Counted from the first letter of the stretch, positions 52,173-62,294 are shown. The stretch: 64,000 nt of DNA from JABDBL01 sp963845445 (GCA_963845445.1 CAWJSE010000002.1:2914001-2978000); one strand, 5' to 3'. A program made the numbers and translations. Notes: generated by a model not told the origin, from the sequence alone.

Positions 52173-53252
52173 ATGAAAGCTTTACTGTTTATCTTTCTAA
52201 GCTTACTGATTATAGAGCCGACTTTTGCCCAAAGTCTTGCTAATCCGGCTATTGGCAGGTCAGCCAATTTCTGCTCGCTGGCTACCAGACAGTATTTATC
52301 CGGTAAAAGCGAAGAATCTCTTGCATTGTACCAGAAGGCAATAGCTAAAGCTGAGAACGAATACGGAAAAAATTCGAGAGTAGCAGGTGATTTGTATTAT
52401 CAATTAGGAGTGCGAGCATTCTGGCTTTCCAAATTCAATTTGGCTGAACACTCTTTTAAGAAAGCAGCAGAAATTAATCCTAATTCTGAAGCAGCCCAGC
52501 TTATGCTCATTAATTTACTTAGATTTAGAAATCGGGACATTGAAGCTTATGGACATGTTCAACAGGCAATGAAAAAGCATCCCAATTCTGCACCTTTGCG
52601 CAAAGATTTGGTAATTGCTTTGCAAGACAGAGACCCATTTAGAGCCACTCAACAGGCTTTTTTAGTTACTTGCGTTCAAAACGGCAATAGTGAAAATATT
52701 CCCACTCTAAAACTGGATTGGCAGACAGAGCCTAATAAGCCTGAGAAAAAGCAAAATAACGAAAAGCCAGTTGTTAAGAAAACACTAGCTAACTCGGATA
52801 ATTCGCCCAAGAAAAAAGCAAAAATGCCGGCAAAAGAAATTAGCAAGCCTGGTACACCTAACATACCTAGTACACCTAACGTTCCCAGTACACCAAACGT
52901 TCCCGGTACACAGCCGCAAACATCAAGCAAGGCCGTCTATGAGCCAGTAAAGCCTACTGTTAGCCCCCAAACTAAGCCTAAAGCGAAAAAAGCGTCCTCG
53001 CCCCATAAAAAATCAAGCAGAATGCCTGGTAATTTAGTGCCGCCCCCTCCCCCAGATACAATGGGCTTTTCTGCAGCCGCCCCCACTGGTTTAAAAGCAC
53101 AGGCGCAAAGTATAAAAGCCGAAAAAGCTCATCCGGCAAAGGCAAGCGAAGAGTTACAAAAGCCTGTCATAGAGCACTCGTCTAACGACTCTGATCCGGA
53201 TTTTCTTATAGAGTGGGCATCAGTAAAGAAAAAGCATCCAGCAACTAAATAA
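52173..53252 (+). CDS. Exported TPR protein with Lys/Pro-rich tail
   Basis: 359 residues from ATG 52173. KALLFIFLSLLIIEPTFAQS is a signal peptide. Residues 30-150 contain TPR-like pairs (ESLALYQKAIAKAENEYG, LAEHSFKKAAEINPNSEAA). The second half is low complexity, with PNIPSTPNVPSTPNVPGT repeats and Lys/Pro stretches, probably disordered and possibly wall- or membrane-associated. No enzyme domain. Convergent with a sigma factor gene. Confidence 0.65.
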   Translation: MKALLFIFLSLLIIEPTFAQSLANPAIGRSANFCSLATRQYLSGKSEESLALYQKAIAKAENEYGKNSRVAGDLYYQLGVRAFWLSKFNLAEHSFKKAAEINPNSEAAQLMLINLLRFRNRDIEAYGHVQQAMKKHPNSAPLRKDLVIALQDRDPFRATQQAFLVTCVQNGNSENIPTLKLDWQTEPNKPEKKQNNEKPVVKKTLANSDNSPKKKAKMPAKEISKPGTPNIPSTPNVPSTPNVPGTQPQTSSKAVYEPVKPTVSPQTKPKAKKASSPHKKSSRMPGNLVPPPPPDTMGFSAAAPTGLKAQAQSIKAEKAHPAKASEELQKPVIEHSSNDSDPDFLIEWASVKKKHPATK

Positions 53253-53253
53253 T

Positions 53254-53994
53254 TTATTTAATTATTTCTTTAAGCCTTTGCCGGCCATAATGCAAACGCG
53301 AGCGCACAGTGCCAATAGGAACGCCGGTAAGGCTAGCAATATTTTTATAAGTGTGCCCCTCCAAATCACGCAAAACCACTACCTCTTTTTGATTAGCAGG
53401 TAATTGATCTAGGCATGAAGTGATAAATGCTCTTAATTCTGCCGTTTCTGCCTTTGCCCCTGGTTCAGACCAAGCATTGATGATTTCATCCACTGCCTTG
53501 CGAGAATTGCGATCCGGTTGCTCCTGAACTGAGAGCGGATTGTAAAAAATTGCCTCATAGTGCTGCTTGCGCCGTCTAACACGCCAGATATCTTTGCAAA
53601 GGTTCTGAATGATGGTAAATATCCAGCCAGCAAAAGTAGCATTATTCCGAAAGTTATGATAATTGCGCCAAACTCTGATAAATGCCTCTTGTACTATTTC
53701 TTCTGCTTCGTATGCGTCTCCCAGCAGATTAAAGGCCACGCTATATAGCTTGCTGCGATAACGACTGATCAGCAATTCAAAATATTGATGGTTGCCCGAA
53801 TTTTTGAAACGCACCATTAATTCTTCATCGCTCAATTTAGGAGGCAAGCTTGTTTTCACTGTTTCAATCCAATTTAAATTAGCCTGGACTCTCCACCAGA
53901 CGTAGCTTTGATAGCCGAGATTGCTCATATTATTTTGATCAACGTGACATTCTTGTGACATGACCGACTGACAGGCAAGAGCGATTGTCTTCAA
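53254..53994 (-). CDS. ECF-type RNA polymerase sigma factor
   Basis: 246 residues. Region 2: YRSKLYSVAFNLLGDAYEAE, EIVQEAFIRVWRNY and TFAGWIFTIIQNLCKDIWR. Region 4: LPANQKEVVVLRDLEGHTYK, NIASLTGVPIGTVRSRLHYG. Group ECF; no anti-sigma gene is adjacent. The start may be internal (Met at 53961 or 53928), which would remove an odd N-terminal ~20-40 residues. Confidence 0.9.
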   Translation of the reverse strand: MKTIALACQSVMSQECHVDQNNMSNLGYQSYVWWRVQANLNWIETVKTSLPPKLSDEELMVRFKNSGNHQYFELLISRYRSKLYSVAFNLLGDAYEAEEIVQEAFIRVWRNYHNFRNNATFAGWIFTIIQNLCKDIWRVRRRKQHYEAIFYNPLSVQEQPDRNSRKAVDEIINAWSEPGAKAETAELRAFITSCLDQLPANQKEVVVLRDLEGHTYKNIASLTGVPIGTVRSRLHYGRQRLKEIIK

Positions 53995-54084
53995 TACAGT
54001 CGTCGCCGGATTGTTTTACTAATTGTTTGATATTTTTCTGGCCGACAGCGGGTACAATAGTATATTGATCTACTGATTTTCATC

Positions 54085-54114
54085 GTGTCAGAAAAACCGT
54101 GATTTTTCTGACAC
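54085..54114. repeat. Palindromic element, copy 3
   Basis: GTGTCAGAAAAA and TTTTTCTGACAC around a short loop, same family as 26238 and 26397. A right half (GGTTTTTCTGACATGG) lies at about 54260. The stretch 53995-54446 holds no recognised gene. Confidence 0.7.
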
Positions 54115-54446
54115 TTTTGGAACCTCTCCAAGCTCCAAAAGCTAGACTGTGCCTATGTTTACGCTGTTTGTCCCGGCTTGTTCAGCCGCATTTTCGCTAA
54201 AAGTGCCGTAAATCATAGCTGGCAAAGCATTCCAGCGGCTTGAGCGCAGATAAACCTGCGGTTTTTCTGACATGGTAAAAAGCTCGACAAATAACACTGG
54301 TAGCGAGCATTTATATTCGGCTCTCGTTCAAGGATTTGTCTTGAATGTTAGTGGCACTTTCGCTTTTCTTAAGCAAAAACAAGGCCCCTACGAACTCTGT
54401 GAGCGGCCCTTCAAACTTTGGCATATGTACCCGCCACTTTGTGCAT

Positions 54447-57038
54447 TCATTGCGGGGCACTATCACTGGTGGTACTGGGTGGCTTAATAGTTTCTAGTGC
54501 TTTTAATTTACTTTCAGCTACTTTAGACCAGGGATAGCGCTGCACAATTTCGGTTAGAGTTGCTTTTTGCTTCGCAACATCCTGGAACATTTCGCTCAAT
54601 TTCACTTGATACCAGAGGGCTTGCCAATTGCCAGGATCGTAAAAAAGCGCTTTTTCGATGTATTTTTGCGCATCAGCATACAAACGATCGCGAAAAAGAT
54701 GCACGGCGTAATCGACATTAACAACAGCATCTTTAGGGGCCAATAAAATTGCTTTTTGAATTGTTTGTTGTGCTTCGGTTAATTGACCATTTTCACTGTA
54801 GAGCAAGCTCCAGTCGGCTAATATTCGTCCCTGCGCATCTTTAAAATCTCCTTGTGTTAGTAAATCATTGGCTTTTTTGAAATATTGATATGACATTTGT
54901 GCATGCTCTGGGCGTTTTAAGTCATGGGACATAACACGGCGTAAATTACCCATTCTGCCTTGGGCCAATGCTTGGTAGCGTATATCATGAGCATTATTGG
55001 CCAGCATTAGTGCTTTTTGATAGGCAAATTCAGATTGTCTATAATCACGCTTGGTATATAAAGCGGTGTCACCGGCATTCAGTGCCGAGTCAATTTCGTA
55101 AGTTACTTCAAATTGTGGATTGGGCTTTAATAATAATCTATGAAAAGAAGAGTCGATAGTGACTAAAAAGTGTTCAAAAAACGGATTACCTAAAATCCCT
55201 GCCACATCCAAGTCTTTGCTCAAAATATCCGAACCCAATTTAGCGGGCTGCCATCCAGAGCCAGTCTTAGCTTTTAAAGTCTGTTCAACAGGATAAGTAA
55301 ATTTGACTTTATGTACTTTGTAAGAACCGATAATTATTGGATCTAGAGTGATAATGCCAAGTTGCACAGGGTGTCCATCAAGTCCCGTTGCTTCTATGGT
55401 GTGTGTGGCGCTTTCTAAGTTTTCGCTGAGATGACGACTGGCCGCAACGGCAGACAGATGATTAAAGGCCGCACCGGTGTCCATAAGAAAAGATTGACTG
55501 TCAGATCCTGGCAGACCGATTTTTATTCTCGGCAAAAGAGGCTCAGTAACCACAGCCCCAGTGGCGGTAGTTAATTGTGCAAAGGGCACCATCGAGGTGC
55601 CTTCTGGGCGCGTACCAGAATATGTGTCCGCAAATATCAGGCATGGCTTAGAATAATCCAAAGTAATCAAATAATTACTCAATATGTCCATACCTATTAT
55701 GCCGGCAATCGAACGACCAACTTGCTTGGATTGCGAGGATAGCTCAGCAATTTCTGCTGTTATGTTGTTGATGGTCAAGTCGCCCAACTCAAGCTTGTCA
55801 ATTTTTGTCGTTTGGCCTTGAACGTTGCCATTAAAAGTAGAAATCTCAAAATTATTTCCACGCGGCAGTAAGCATTGAGCAGCAAAAGAACGCTCAATAA
55901 TTGTATTACTTGTGCCTGTATCAATAAGAAACCACAATGGTTCTAAATTCTCGATTTTACCGCGACAGATAATTTCTCTCTGGCAATATTCAAAGGGAAT
56001 TGTCACCGGCGCAGACAGTTGAGCCGTACGATATATGCCGTTTAAGCCATTAACTCCATTTTGAGCGACAGGAGGTACAAAATAATCTGGACCGATATCA
56101 TCTGCTAGTTTGATACTAGAAAACTCAGTGGTTGAGATTGGATCTTTATTGATGCAGACTTGCTCTTTGAACGGCCAGATGCCGCCCAGTGAAGGTCTAT
56201 TTTCTGAGAATTCTTTAGTTACTAAAACTTTTTTTGATTGATTATTTATGTCTGCTAAAGGATATGACTGAAAGGTTAACGCCAAAACCAGAAAATTGCT
56301 ACTATCAATATAAGCAGTAGTTAAGCGATTTTTATCATCTTTTATTTCTATAGCATAGGCAGGAATTTGTTTGTAATTGCTATGTCCGAGCAATTTAAAT
56401 TGATAAGCCACGTTTTGCCAGTTTAGTAGAATAAAAGGCTCTCTGTCTGTTTCATCGGCTAACCATTGTGCTTGTTCTGTGCTAACAATTTTGAGCGCGC
56501 TCTGTACAGCTGCCTTTGCCGCAGGCGCCACTGGCGGCATCTCACCTGGAACGGTTTTAGGTTCAGAACTTTCGGCTTCTGAGGACACTTTAGGCGTATT
56601 TGTTGAATGATTTGAATATTGCCAATAATTTTTCCCCTCAAACAAAGTAGACTCTATAGTAGTTGGCCCATTATTGATGTTGACTTCAATGTCCTTACGC
56701 CAAAAGCCATCTTTTCTTACATATTTAAAAGCATGCTTTTGCCAATCATCACTTTGATAAGAAGTTTCACCGATATACTGAGCACGATTGGCGAAAAGTT
56801 GCAAATGCTCTCTATCACCATAAGCTTGTAAAGCTTTTTCCAATACAGAATCTACATCTTTAAGAAGACTAGCCTCCTTATTATTTGTAGCAATCAACTC
56901 ATTAGCAGCAAAGCAGCTATTGGCTGTTAAAAATATAAACGCGCCAACCCAAAGGCAAAATTTATTTTTTAGTTGCTGATTAAGCAAAAATAGACACCGT
57001 AGATTAAGCTGTTGATACTGGCTGCAAACATTGACCAA
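54447..57038 (-). CDS. Exported double aspartyl-protease protein with C-terminal TPRs
   Basis: Up to 863 residues; the start is uncertain because the frame overlaps kdsA by ~35 bases. A signal peptide (NKFCLWVGAFIFLTANSCFA) is near residues 25-45. Residues 55-320 are a beta-rich domain as in the protein at 15128-16867. Two retropepsin-like cores follow: FLIDTGTSNTIIERS near 370 with IAGIIGMDILSNYLITLDYS, and FLMDTGAAFNHLSA near 515 with VAGILGNPFFEHFLVTIDSS. The last ~230 residues are TPR repeats (AYQKALMLAN, AQQTIQKAILLAPKDAVVN, AQKYIEKALFYDPGNW). Periplasmic processing protein by inference. Confidence 0.8.
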   Translation of the reverse strand: MVNVCSQYQQLNLRCLFLLNQQLKNKFCLWVGAFIFLTANSCFAANELIATNNKEASLLKDVDSVLEKALQAYGDREHLQLFANRAQYIGETSYQSDDWQKHAFKYVRKDGFWRKDIEVNINNGPTTIESTLFEGKNYWQYSNHSTNTPKVSSEAESSEPKTVPGEMPPVAPAAKAAVQSALKIVSTEQAQWLADETDREPFILLNWQNVAYQFKLLGHSNYKQIPAYAIEIKDDKNRLTTAYIDSSNFLVLALTFQSYPLADINNQSKKVLVTKEFSENRPSLGGIWPFKEQVCINKDPISTTEFSSIKLADDIGPDYFVPPVAQNGVNGLNGIYRTAQLSAPVTIPFEYCQREIICRGKIENLEPLWFLIDTGTSNTIIERSFAAQCLLPRGNNFEISTFNGNVQGQTTKIDKLELGDLTINNITAEIAELSSQSKQVGRSIAGIIGMDILSNYLITLDYSKPCLIFADTYSGTRPEGTSMVPFAQLTTATGAVVTEPLLPRIKIGLPGSDSQSFLMDTGAAFNHLSAVAASRHLSENLESATHTIEATGLDGHPVQLGIITLDPIIIGSYKVHKVKFTYPVEQTLKAKTGSGWQPAKLGSDILSKDLDVAGILGNPFFEHFLVTIDSSFHRLLLKPNPQFEVTYEIDSALNAGDTALYTKRDYRQSEFAYQKALMLANNAHDIRYQALAQGRMGNLRRVMSHDLKRPEHAQMSYQYFKKANDLLTQGDFKDAQGRILADWSLLYSENGQLTEAQQTIQKAILLAPKDAVVNVDYAVHLFRDRLYADAQKYIEKALFYDPGNWQALWYQVKLSEMFQDVAKQKATLTEIVQRYPWSKVAESKLKALETIKPPSTTSDSAPQ

Positions 57039-57876
57039 CAGCAGGCAATTTGATTTCGGGCAAAGTCTTGTTTAATTCATTCAAGGCCAGGCATTGAACG
57101 ATCAATTCTCTTACATGATTGAGAGGAACTTGATTTGGACCATCGCTTTTTGCTTGATCAGGATTGGGGTGCACCTCCATGAAGATGCCATCACAACCTG
57201 CTGCTACAGCCGCCTTAGCTAGAGTAGGAACATATTGACGTTGTCCGCTCGAAACATCACCACCACCACCCGGTAACTGCACACTGTGCGTAGCGTCAAA
57301 AATGACGGGCACCCCAAATGCCTTCATGATAGGCAGACTGCGAAAATCGACCACCAAATTATTATAACCAAAAGTGGTGCCTCGTTCGGTTATAAAAACA
57401 TTTGGGTTACCGCTATCTTTTACTTTTCTAATTCCCTTTTCCATCTCTGCTGGCGAGAGAAATTGTCCTTTCTTTATATTTACCGCTTTCCCGGTTTTGG
57501 CAGCAGCAATAATCAAGTCTGTTTGCCGGCAAAGAAAGGCAGGTATTTGTAAAACATCTAATACCTGTCCGGCTAAGGCGCACTGCGTTGTCTCATGAAC
57601 ATCACTCAATACAGCGATATCTAATTTGTCTTTTATTTCGCTTAGTAATGTTAAACCATCTGTCAATCCTGGCCCACGAAAAGAGTTAACTGATGTGCGA
57701 TTTGCCTTGTCGAAAGAGGATTTGAAAACCAAGCTAAAGCCCAGCTCCTTTGATAAGTCCTTGAGAAATAAGGCAGTGTTGTAAGTAATCTCCCAAGACT
57801 CAATGCAACAAGGTCCAGCAATAATAAGAAAGGGCTCCGGAGCACCAACCGTGATTCTTCCTATGTTTATTGTCAT
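57004..57876 (-). CDS. kdsA: 3-deoxy-8-phosphooctulonate synthase
   Basis: 290 residues. FLIIAGPCCIESWE, FKSSFDKANRTS, SFRGPGL, QIPAFLCRQTDLI, KKGQFLSP, TERGTTFGYNNLVVDFRSL, FDATHSVQLPG and DGIFMEVHPNPDQAKSDGPN are all classic KdsA segments. It condenses arabinose-5-phosphate and PEP to KDO-8-phosphate for lipopolysaccharide, showing that the organism has an outer membrane with KDO. Confidence 0.96.
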   Translation of the reverse strand: MTINIGRITVGAPEPFLIIAGPCCIESWEITYNTALFLKDLSKELGFSLVFKSSFDKANRTSVNSFRGPGLTDGLTLLSEIKDKLDIAVLSDVHETTQCALAGQVLDVLQIPAFLCRQTDLIIAAAKTGKAVNIKKGQFLSPAEMEKGIRKVKDSGNPNVFITERGTTFGYNNLVVDFRSLPIMKAFGVPVIFDATHSVQLPGGGGDVSSGQRQYVPTLAKAAVAAGCDGIFMEVHPNPDQAKSDGPNQVPLNHVRELIVQCLALNELNKTLPEIKLPAVGQCLQPVSTA

Positions 57877-57931
57877 TGCTTTCCTGTAAAGTCTAAAATA
57901 AGCCTGCTCGCTTTCTTCTTTCTTCGGCCCT

Positions 57932-58141
57932 TTAGCGATTTGCTAAATATTTTACCAGCCTATATACCGTATGCCCTGAGCGCTGACTGATCGGCATAAT
58001 AAGCCCTTCACGAATTGCCTGAGCTAATAAGGGTCTTAATATGCGCATTTTTTTAACTTGTCTTGTACCACCGGCCATTTCAGGCAAAGTCATTCCAAGA
58101 GGATTCTTCTCCAAAAATTTAATCACCTTGTTAACTTCCAT
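57932..58141 (-). CDS. Small winged-helix-like protein
   Basis: 69 residues. EVNKVIKFLEKNPLGMTLPEM, then LRPLLAQAIREGLIMPIS and SGHTVYRLVKYL fit a winged helix with two helices, a recognition helix and a beta wing. No strong ribosome site. Upstream of kdsA on the same strand by 55 bases. Could be a small DNA-binding regulator; not certain to be expressed. Confidence 0.5.
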   Translation of the reverse strand: MEVNKVIKFLEKNPLGMTLPEMAGGTRQVKKMRILRPLLAQAIREGLIMPISQRSGHTVYRLVKYLANR

Positions 58142-58371
58142 AAAATTTCAAAAAAAGTAAAGCTAAGCCTATTGTATTATTCCAAACAAGGATAGTTCTT
58201 GTCCTGAAGAATAGTTACGTTTAGCATAAGAAATTAGCAAAATGGATAAGCACTTGTTATATTCGCTAGGTATAATTAGACGAATTGCTTTCGTGAAGCG
58301 GTTCGCTAAGCAGATTCCCCAGTCATGTCTATGGATGTTAAGTACTAGGGCAGTGCCTCATCGTCGATACT

Positions 58372-60039
58372 ATGCAAACTAAGGTAAAAAGAGTGAGTGT
58401 GGGTTCTTTCGTATTGATGTTACACAGCCACTTGCCATACTACCGCAAGGCGGGAATGTGGCCTTTTGGCGAAGAGAGTGTTTATGAATGCATGGCCGAA
58501 ACCTACATTCCTTTGCTTAACATTATCGAAGAATTGCATGGAGAAGGTATAAAAGCCAATTTAACTATAGGAATCACTCCTGTTTTGGCCGAACAGTTGG
58601 CTGATGAACATTTAAATCAAGGCTTTTTGCGCTTTTTAGACAATCGCATTGCAGCTGCCAAAGTTGATGAGAAGCGCTTTAGTGGACGCGGTGATGATAA
58701 TAGTGCAGAACTCTTGCACTTGGCCCGCTTTTATGAAAAGTGGTTTACTGGCATTAAGAGAGACTATTTGGAGCGTTGGAAAGGCGACATTATTGGCAGC
58801 TTTAAAGCTTTCCAAGACCAGGGCTTGATTGAAATCACTACCTCGGCAGCAACGCATTGCTTCTCGCCCTTGCTAGAAACAGACACCTCTTTACACGCCC
58901 AATTTAAAACAGGTGTAGAGTCCTACAAAAGACATTTTGGTAGGCAACCACGGGGTGCTTGGTTGCCGGAATGCGCTTATAGACCCGGCGACGAATTACG
59001 CTCGGGTATCGAACGTTGGCTTTACGAATCCGGTATAAAATATTTCTTTACTGAGTCTTTTGTGATTAAAGGTGGCCAAACAGTCGAAGCAAGGCGCTCT
59101 TTCGGTCCATATGGCGGCGTAGAATATTTACCGATAATCAATAGAAAAGAAACTGGTCTGGATACTTTTGAATCTTTCTGGCTGAAAGATTACCCTGTCG
59201 CCGTGCTTGGGCGCCATGAACAAGCAGGTTTCCAAGTTTGGTCAGCTGAACATGGTTATCCTGGTGACGGTAATTATCGAGAATTTCATAAAAAAGATGA
59301 CGTTTCCGGCTTACACTATTGGCGCCTGACCTCTAAAAATACAGACTTAGGGGATAAAAAATTATATAGTCCTGAAGCAGCTCTGCAACGTGTGCGCGAA
59401 AATTCGGATCATTATGCAGGCTTCATCCAACAACATTTGACTGATCATTTGAAGGCAACAGGTAAACCAGGCTTAATTATGGTTAGCTTTGACACCGAGC
59501 TTTTTGGTCACTGGTGGTTCGAGGGCATTGTGTGGATCAAGGAAGTAATTAAAAAGTTAAAAAACTATACTGCAGTTTCTATGCAAACCGCATCCGAATA
59601 TTTAGCCGAACATCCTCCTGAACAAGCTATTTCATTGCCTGAGTCTTCTTGGGGCTCTGGTGGGCATTGGCAAGTCTGGCTCAATAATGACACAGAATGG
59701 ATGTGGCCAATTATTCATGACGCCGAAAAAACTATGGAAATTCTAGTGCGAAAAGCACCTAGTACAAATGGCAATAACGGTAATTCATTATCTAAGCGTG
59801 CTCTCAACCAGGCAGCACGTGAGTTATTATTATTGCAATCCAGTGACTGGCCTTTCCTGGTAACTACAGGACAAGCAAAAGATTACGCTATAGAACGCTT
59901 TAATGGTCATAATGATCGTTTCCGCTCTTTGGTTGATATGCTCAAGTCTGGACAATATGAAGAAGCAAAACTGTCCGATATTGAAAATACAGATAATTGC
60001 TTTCCTGATGTGAAACCCGAATACTTTTCTCTAAACTGA
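58372..60039 (+). CDS. GH57 family 1,4-alpha-glucan branching enzyme-like protein
   Basis: 555 residues. GSFVLMLHSHLPYYRKAGMW is the family N-terminus. RGAWLPECAYRPG near residue 197 carries the catalytic Glu, and MVSFDTELFGHWWFEG near residue 372 the catalytic Asp; WSAEHGYPGDGNYREFH is also typical of the AmyC/branching-enzyme subgroup. It introduces alpha-1,6 branches into glycogen-like polymers. The pyruvate kinase gene begins only five bases downstream, so storage carbohydrate and glycolysis genes are paired. Confidence 0.9.
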   Translation: MQTKVKRVSVGSFVLMLHSHLPYYRKAGMWPFGEESVYECMAETYIPLLNIIEELHGEGIKANLTIGITPVLAEQLADEHLNQGFLRFLDNRIAAAKVDEKRFSGRGDDNSAELLHLARFYEKWFTGIKRDYLERWKGDIIGSFKAFQDQGLIEITTSAATHCFSPLLETDTSLHAQFKTGVESYKRHFGRQPRGAWLPECAYRPGDELRSGIERWLYESGIKYFFTESFVIKGGQTVEARRSFGPYGGVEYLPIINRKETGLDTFESFWLKDYPVAVLGRHEQAGFQVWSAEHGYPGDGNYREFHKKDDVSGLHYWRLTSKNTDLGDKKLYSPEAALQRVRENSDHYAGFIQQHLTDHLKATGKPGLIMVSFDTELFGHWWFEGIVWIKEVIKKLKNYTAVSMQTASEYLAEHPPEQAISLPESSWGSGGHWQVWLNNDTEWMWPIIHDAEKTMEILVRKAPSTNGNNGNSLSKRALNQAARELLLLQSSDWPFLVTTGQAKDYAIERFNGHNDRFRSLVDMLKSGQYEEAKLSDIENTDNCFPDVKPEYFSLN

Positions 60040-60043
60040 ACTG

Positions 60044-61597
60044 GTGGTGTTTACAGTGCCTTCTAAACTACTGACCAATTTCTTAACCGGCATTAATAAT
60101 AAGACCTTGCAAGACTTAAGTACCAAATCAAAAAGCGAATTCGACATCGAAAGTTGTCCTATTTCAGCTTTTCAATCTGTCACCCGCACCAAAATCATTG
60201 CCACAATAGGTCCATCCTGTTCCAGCATCGAGCTTATTGAACAATTGGTTCGAGCCGGTATGGATGTAGCCCGAATAAATTGCTCGCATGCCGATCATAA
60301 ATTCATTGAGACAACCATTGCTCGTGTAAGAGAAGTAAGCGAAAAACTTGAGCAGTCTGTGGGTATATTACTTGATCTTTCTGGTCCCAAACTACGCACA
60401 GGTACAATTGCCGATGGCCCTGTTCATTTGAAATCTGGTGAAAAGTTTACTATTACTACCCGCAAAATTCAGGGCTCAAAAACAATTGTCAGCACAAATT
60501 ATAGTGGCATGGCAGCCGATGTAACGCTCGGTGACCGTATCTTGCTTGACGATGGCTTGATCGAATTAATCGTTGCCCACAATAACGGTACTGATATTGA
60601 ATGCCAGATTATCAATGATGGCATACTTAAAGATCACCAGGGTATTAACCTTCCCGGTGTGCGGCTATCGATCCCAGCATTAACAGAAAAAGATAAAGAA
60701 GATCTTGCTTTCGGGCTTAAAAAGGGCGTTGACTTTGTTGCTCTTTCTTTTGTGCGTGATGCTAAAGATATTGAAGAATTGCGTAGTTTAATCCACGAAT
60801 TAAATGGTCCTGAAGTACCCATTATGATCGTGGCCAAACTTGAAAAACCCGAAGCCATAGAAGCGCTCGACGAAATTTTAGCTGTCACCGATAGCGTGAT
60901 GGTTGCTCGCGGCGACTTAGGTGTAGAGTTAGCACCAGAAATGGTGCCGCCCGTGCAAAAGCTCATAATTAAAAAAGCCAATGCTTTGGGCAAGCCTGTT
61001 ATAACTGCCACACAAATGCTTGATTCCATGGTAAACAATCCACGCCCCACGCGTGCCGAAGCTTCAGATGTAGCGAATGCTATTTATGATGGTACTGATG
61101 CAGTTATGCTGTCTGAAGAAACAGCCACCGGCTCGTACCCAATAGAAGCAGTGCGTATGATGGACCGTATTGCTTGCCGGGCCGAAGCCAGCTTAGATTT
61201 TACCGAACTGCACAACCATTCTTTACCTACCTCAGCCCACGCCATTGCCCACGCTGCCTGCAATATGGCTGTAGACATGAAAGCCAAAGTAATTGCTGCT
61301 TTCACTAAAACCGGGGCTACTGCCAGGCTTATTGCCCAGTTTAGACCGCCAAACGCCATTATTGCCTTGGCTCAAGATTTGCATGTTTATCGCCAGCTAT
61401 CATTGCTCTGGGGGACCACTCCAGTAATGCTGACAGAAGCTGCCGATTCAGAAGCAACTTTGACTATGGTTGAAGATTTTCTGCATCATAAACATTATGT
61501 AGAAACAGGCGATAATATTATTATTACCGGCGGCTTGCCTATTGCTGCTCGTGGTGCCGCTAATTTCGTCAAGCTTTCCACTATAAATCCTAAATAG
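60044..61597 (+). CDS. pyk: Pyruvate kinase
   Basis: 517 residues from a GTG start. TKIIATIGPSCSSIELIEQL, MDVARINCSHA, LLDLSGPKLRTG, MVARGDLGVEL, ITATQMLDSMVNNPRPTRAE and DGTDAVMLSEETATG are all standard. An N-terminal extension of ~45 residues precedes the usual start of the fold; a shorter form starting later is possible. The C-terminal domain is complete. Converts PEP and ADP to pyruvate and ATP. Confidence 0.96.
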   Translation: MVFTVPSKLLTNFLTGINNKTLQDLSTKSKSEFDIESCPISAFQSVTRTKIIATIGPSCSSIELIEQLVRAGMDVARINCSHADHKFIETTIARVREVSEKLEQSVGILLDLSGPKLRTGTIADGPVHLKSGEKFTITTRKIQGSKTIVSTNYSGMAADVTLGDRILLDDGLIELIVAHNNGTDIECQIINDGILKDHQGINLPGVRLSIPALTEKDKEDLAFGLKKGVDFVALSFVRDAKDIEELRSLIHELNGPEVPIMIVAKLEKPEAIEALDEILAVTDSVMVARGDLGVELAPEMVPPVQKLIIKKANALGKPVITATQMLDSMVNNPRPTRAEASDVANAIYDGTDAVMLSEETATGSYPIEAVRMMDRIACRAEASLDFTELHNHSLPTSAHAIAHAACNMAVDMKAKVIAAFTKTGATARLIAQFRPPNAIIALAQDLHVYRQLSLLWGTTPVMLTEAADSEATLTMVEDFLHHKHYVETGDNIIITGGLPIAARGAANFVKLSTINPK

Positions 61598-61757
61598 TTT
61601 TTTCTTTTAAATAGTAATCTTGAAGCTGAGCTGTGCTCTTTTTTCGCGGGCACCTCAAAAACTCTTGCCAAAAAAGATAAAAGACAAACAAGCGGAAAGA
61701 CGCGGCCAATCGCGCTTCCCGCTTGCAGGCGCAATCCCGGCGCTTGTCGGGTTGCCC

Positions 61758-62204
61758 TTAGCCCCCGACGTAATGGTGTCCATCGAGCTCCGTATCCCCG
61801 TAAGGGTCAGCCCCGTGTTCCTGGTAATAATTGCCCAGTCCGTTGGGTGAGAAATCGACGACGATGTTCCAATAGGAGCGCACCCTGTAACCACGAGCAA
61901 TGCAGCCATCTCGGATCAGGGCGGCAATGCTGGTGAGACGCAATCCTAGAGGCACTGGATCCCAGGGTTTTGTATTCCAAGAGTACTCGTTGTTGGCAGT
62001 GTGCCAGACAATCAGCCACGGCTCTTTGCCTTTTGCGGCCGCCTCGCCAAGCTGCGCGTCCAGCTTGGCGAGCACTTCATCGGCACGGAGTCGATTGTGG
62101 GCCTCGTTCCGAGCAGTTTGCTCAGCCTCGACGTGCCTCTGCGCCGCCGCGGCTGCATCGCGGGCAACCGTCGAACTGGACACGAGCTCCTGTTGACTCA
62201 GCAT
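61758..62204 (-). CDS. Unknown G+C-rich island protein
   Basis: 148 residues from ATG 62204 behind GAGGAGG. The N-terminal third is a long Ala/Glu/Arg helix (ARDAAAAAQRHVEAEQTARN). The C-terminal part (PWLIVWHTANNEYSWNTKPW, IAALIRDGCIARGYRVRSYW, NGLGNYYQEHGADPYGDTEL) looks like a small alpha/beta domain rich in Trp and Tyr. No family recognised. Confidence 0.6.
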   Translation of the reverse strand: MLSQQELVSSSTVARDAAAAAQRHVEAEQTARNEAHNRLRADEVLAKLDAQLGEAAAKGKEPWLIVWHTANNEYSWNTKPWDPVPLGLRLTSIAALIRDGCIARGYRVRSYWNIVVDFSPNGLGNYYQEHGADPYGDTELDGHHYVGG

Positions 62205-62294
62205 GGGAAACCTCCTCAATTGCTGATCAAAAGTAATTCGGGCGGGAAGGGCGGTATGCCCCTCCCGCTGAAATTAACTTGACACCCGCGCGCG

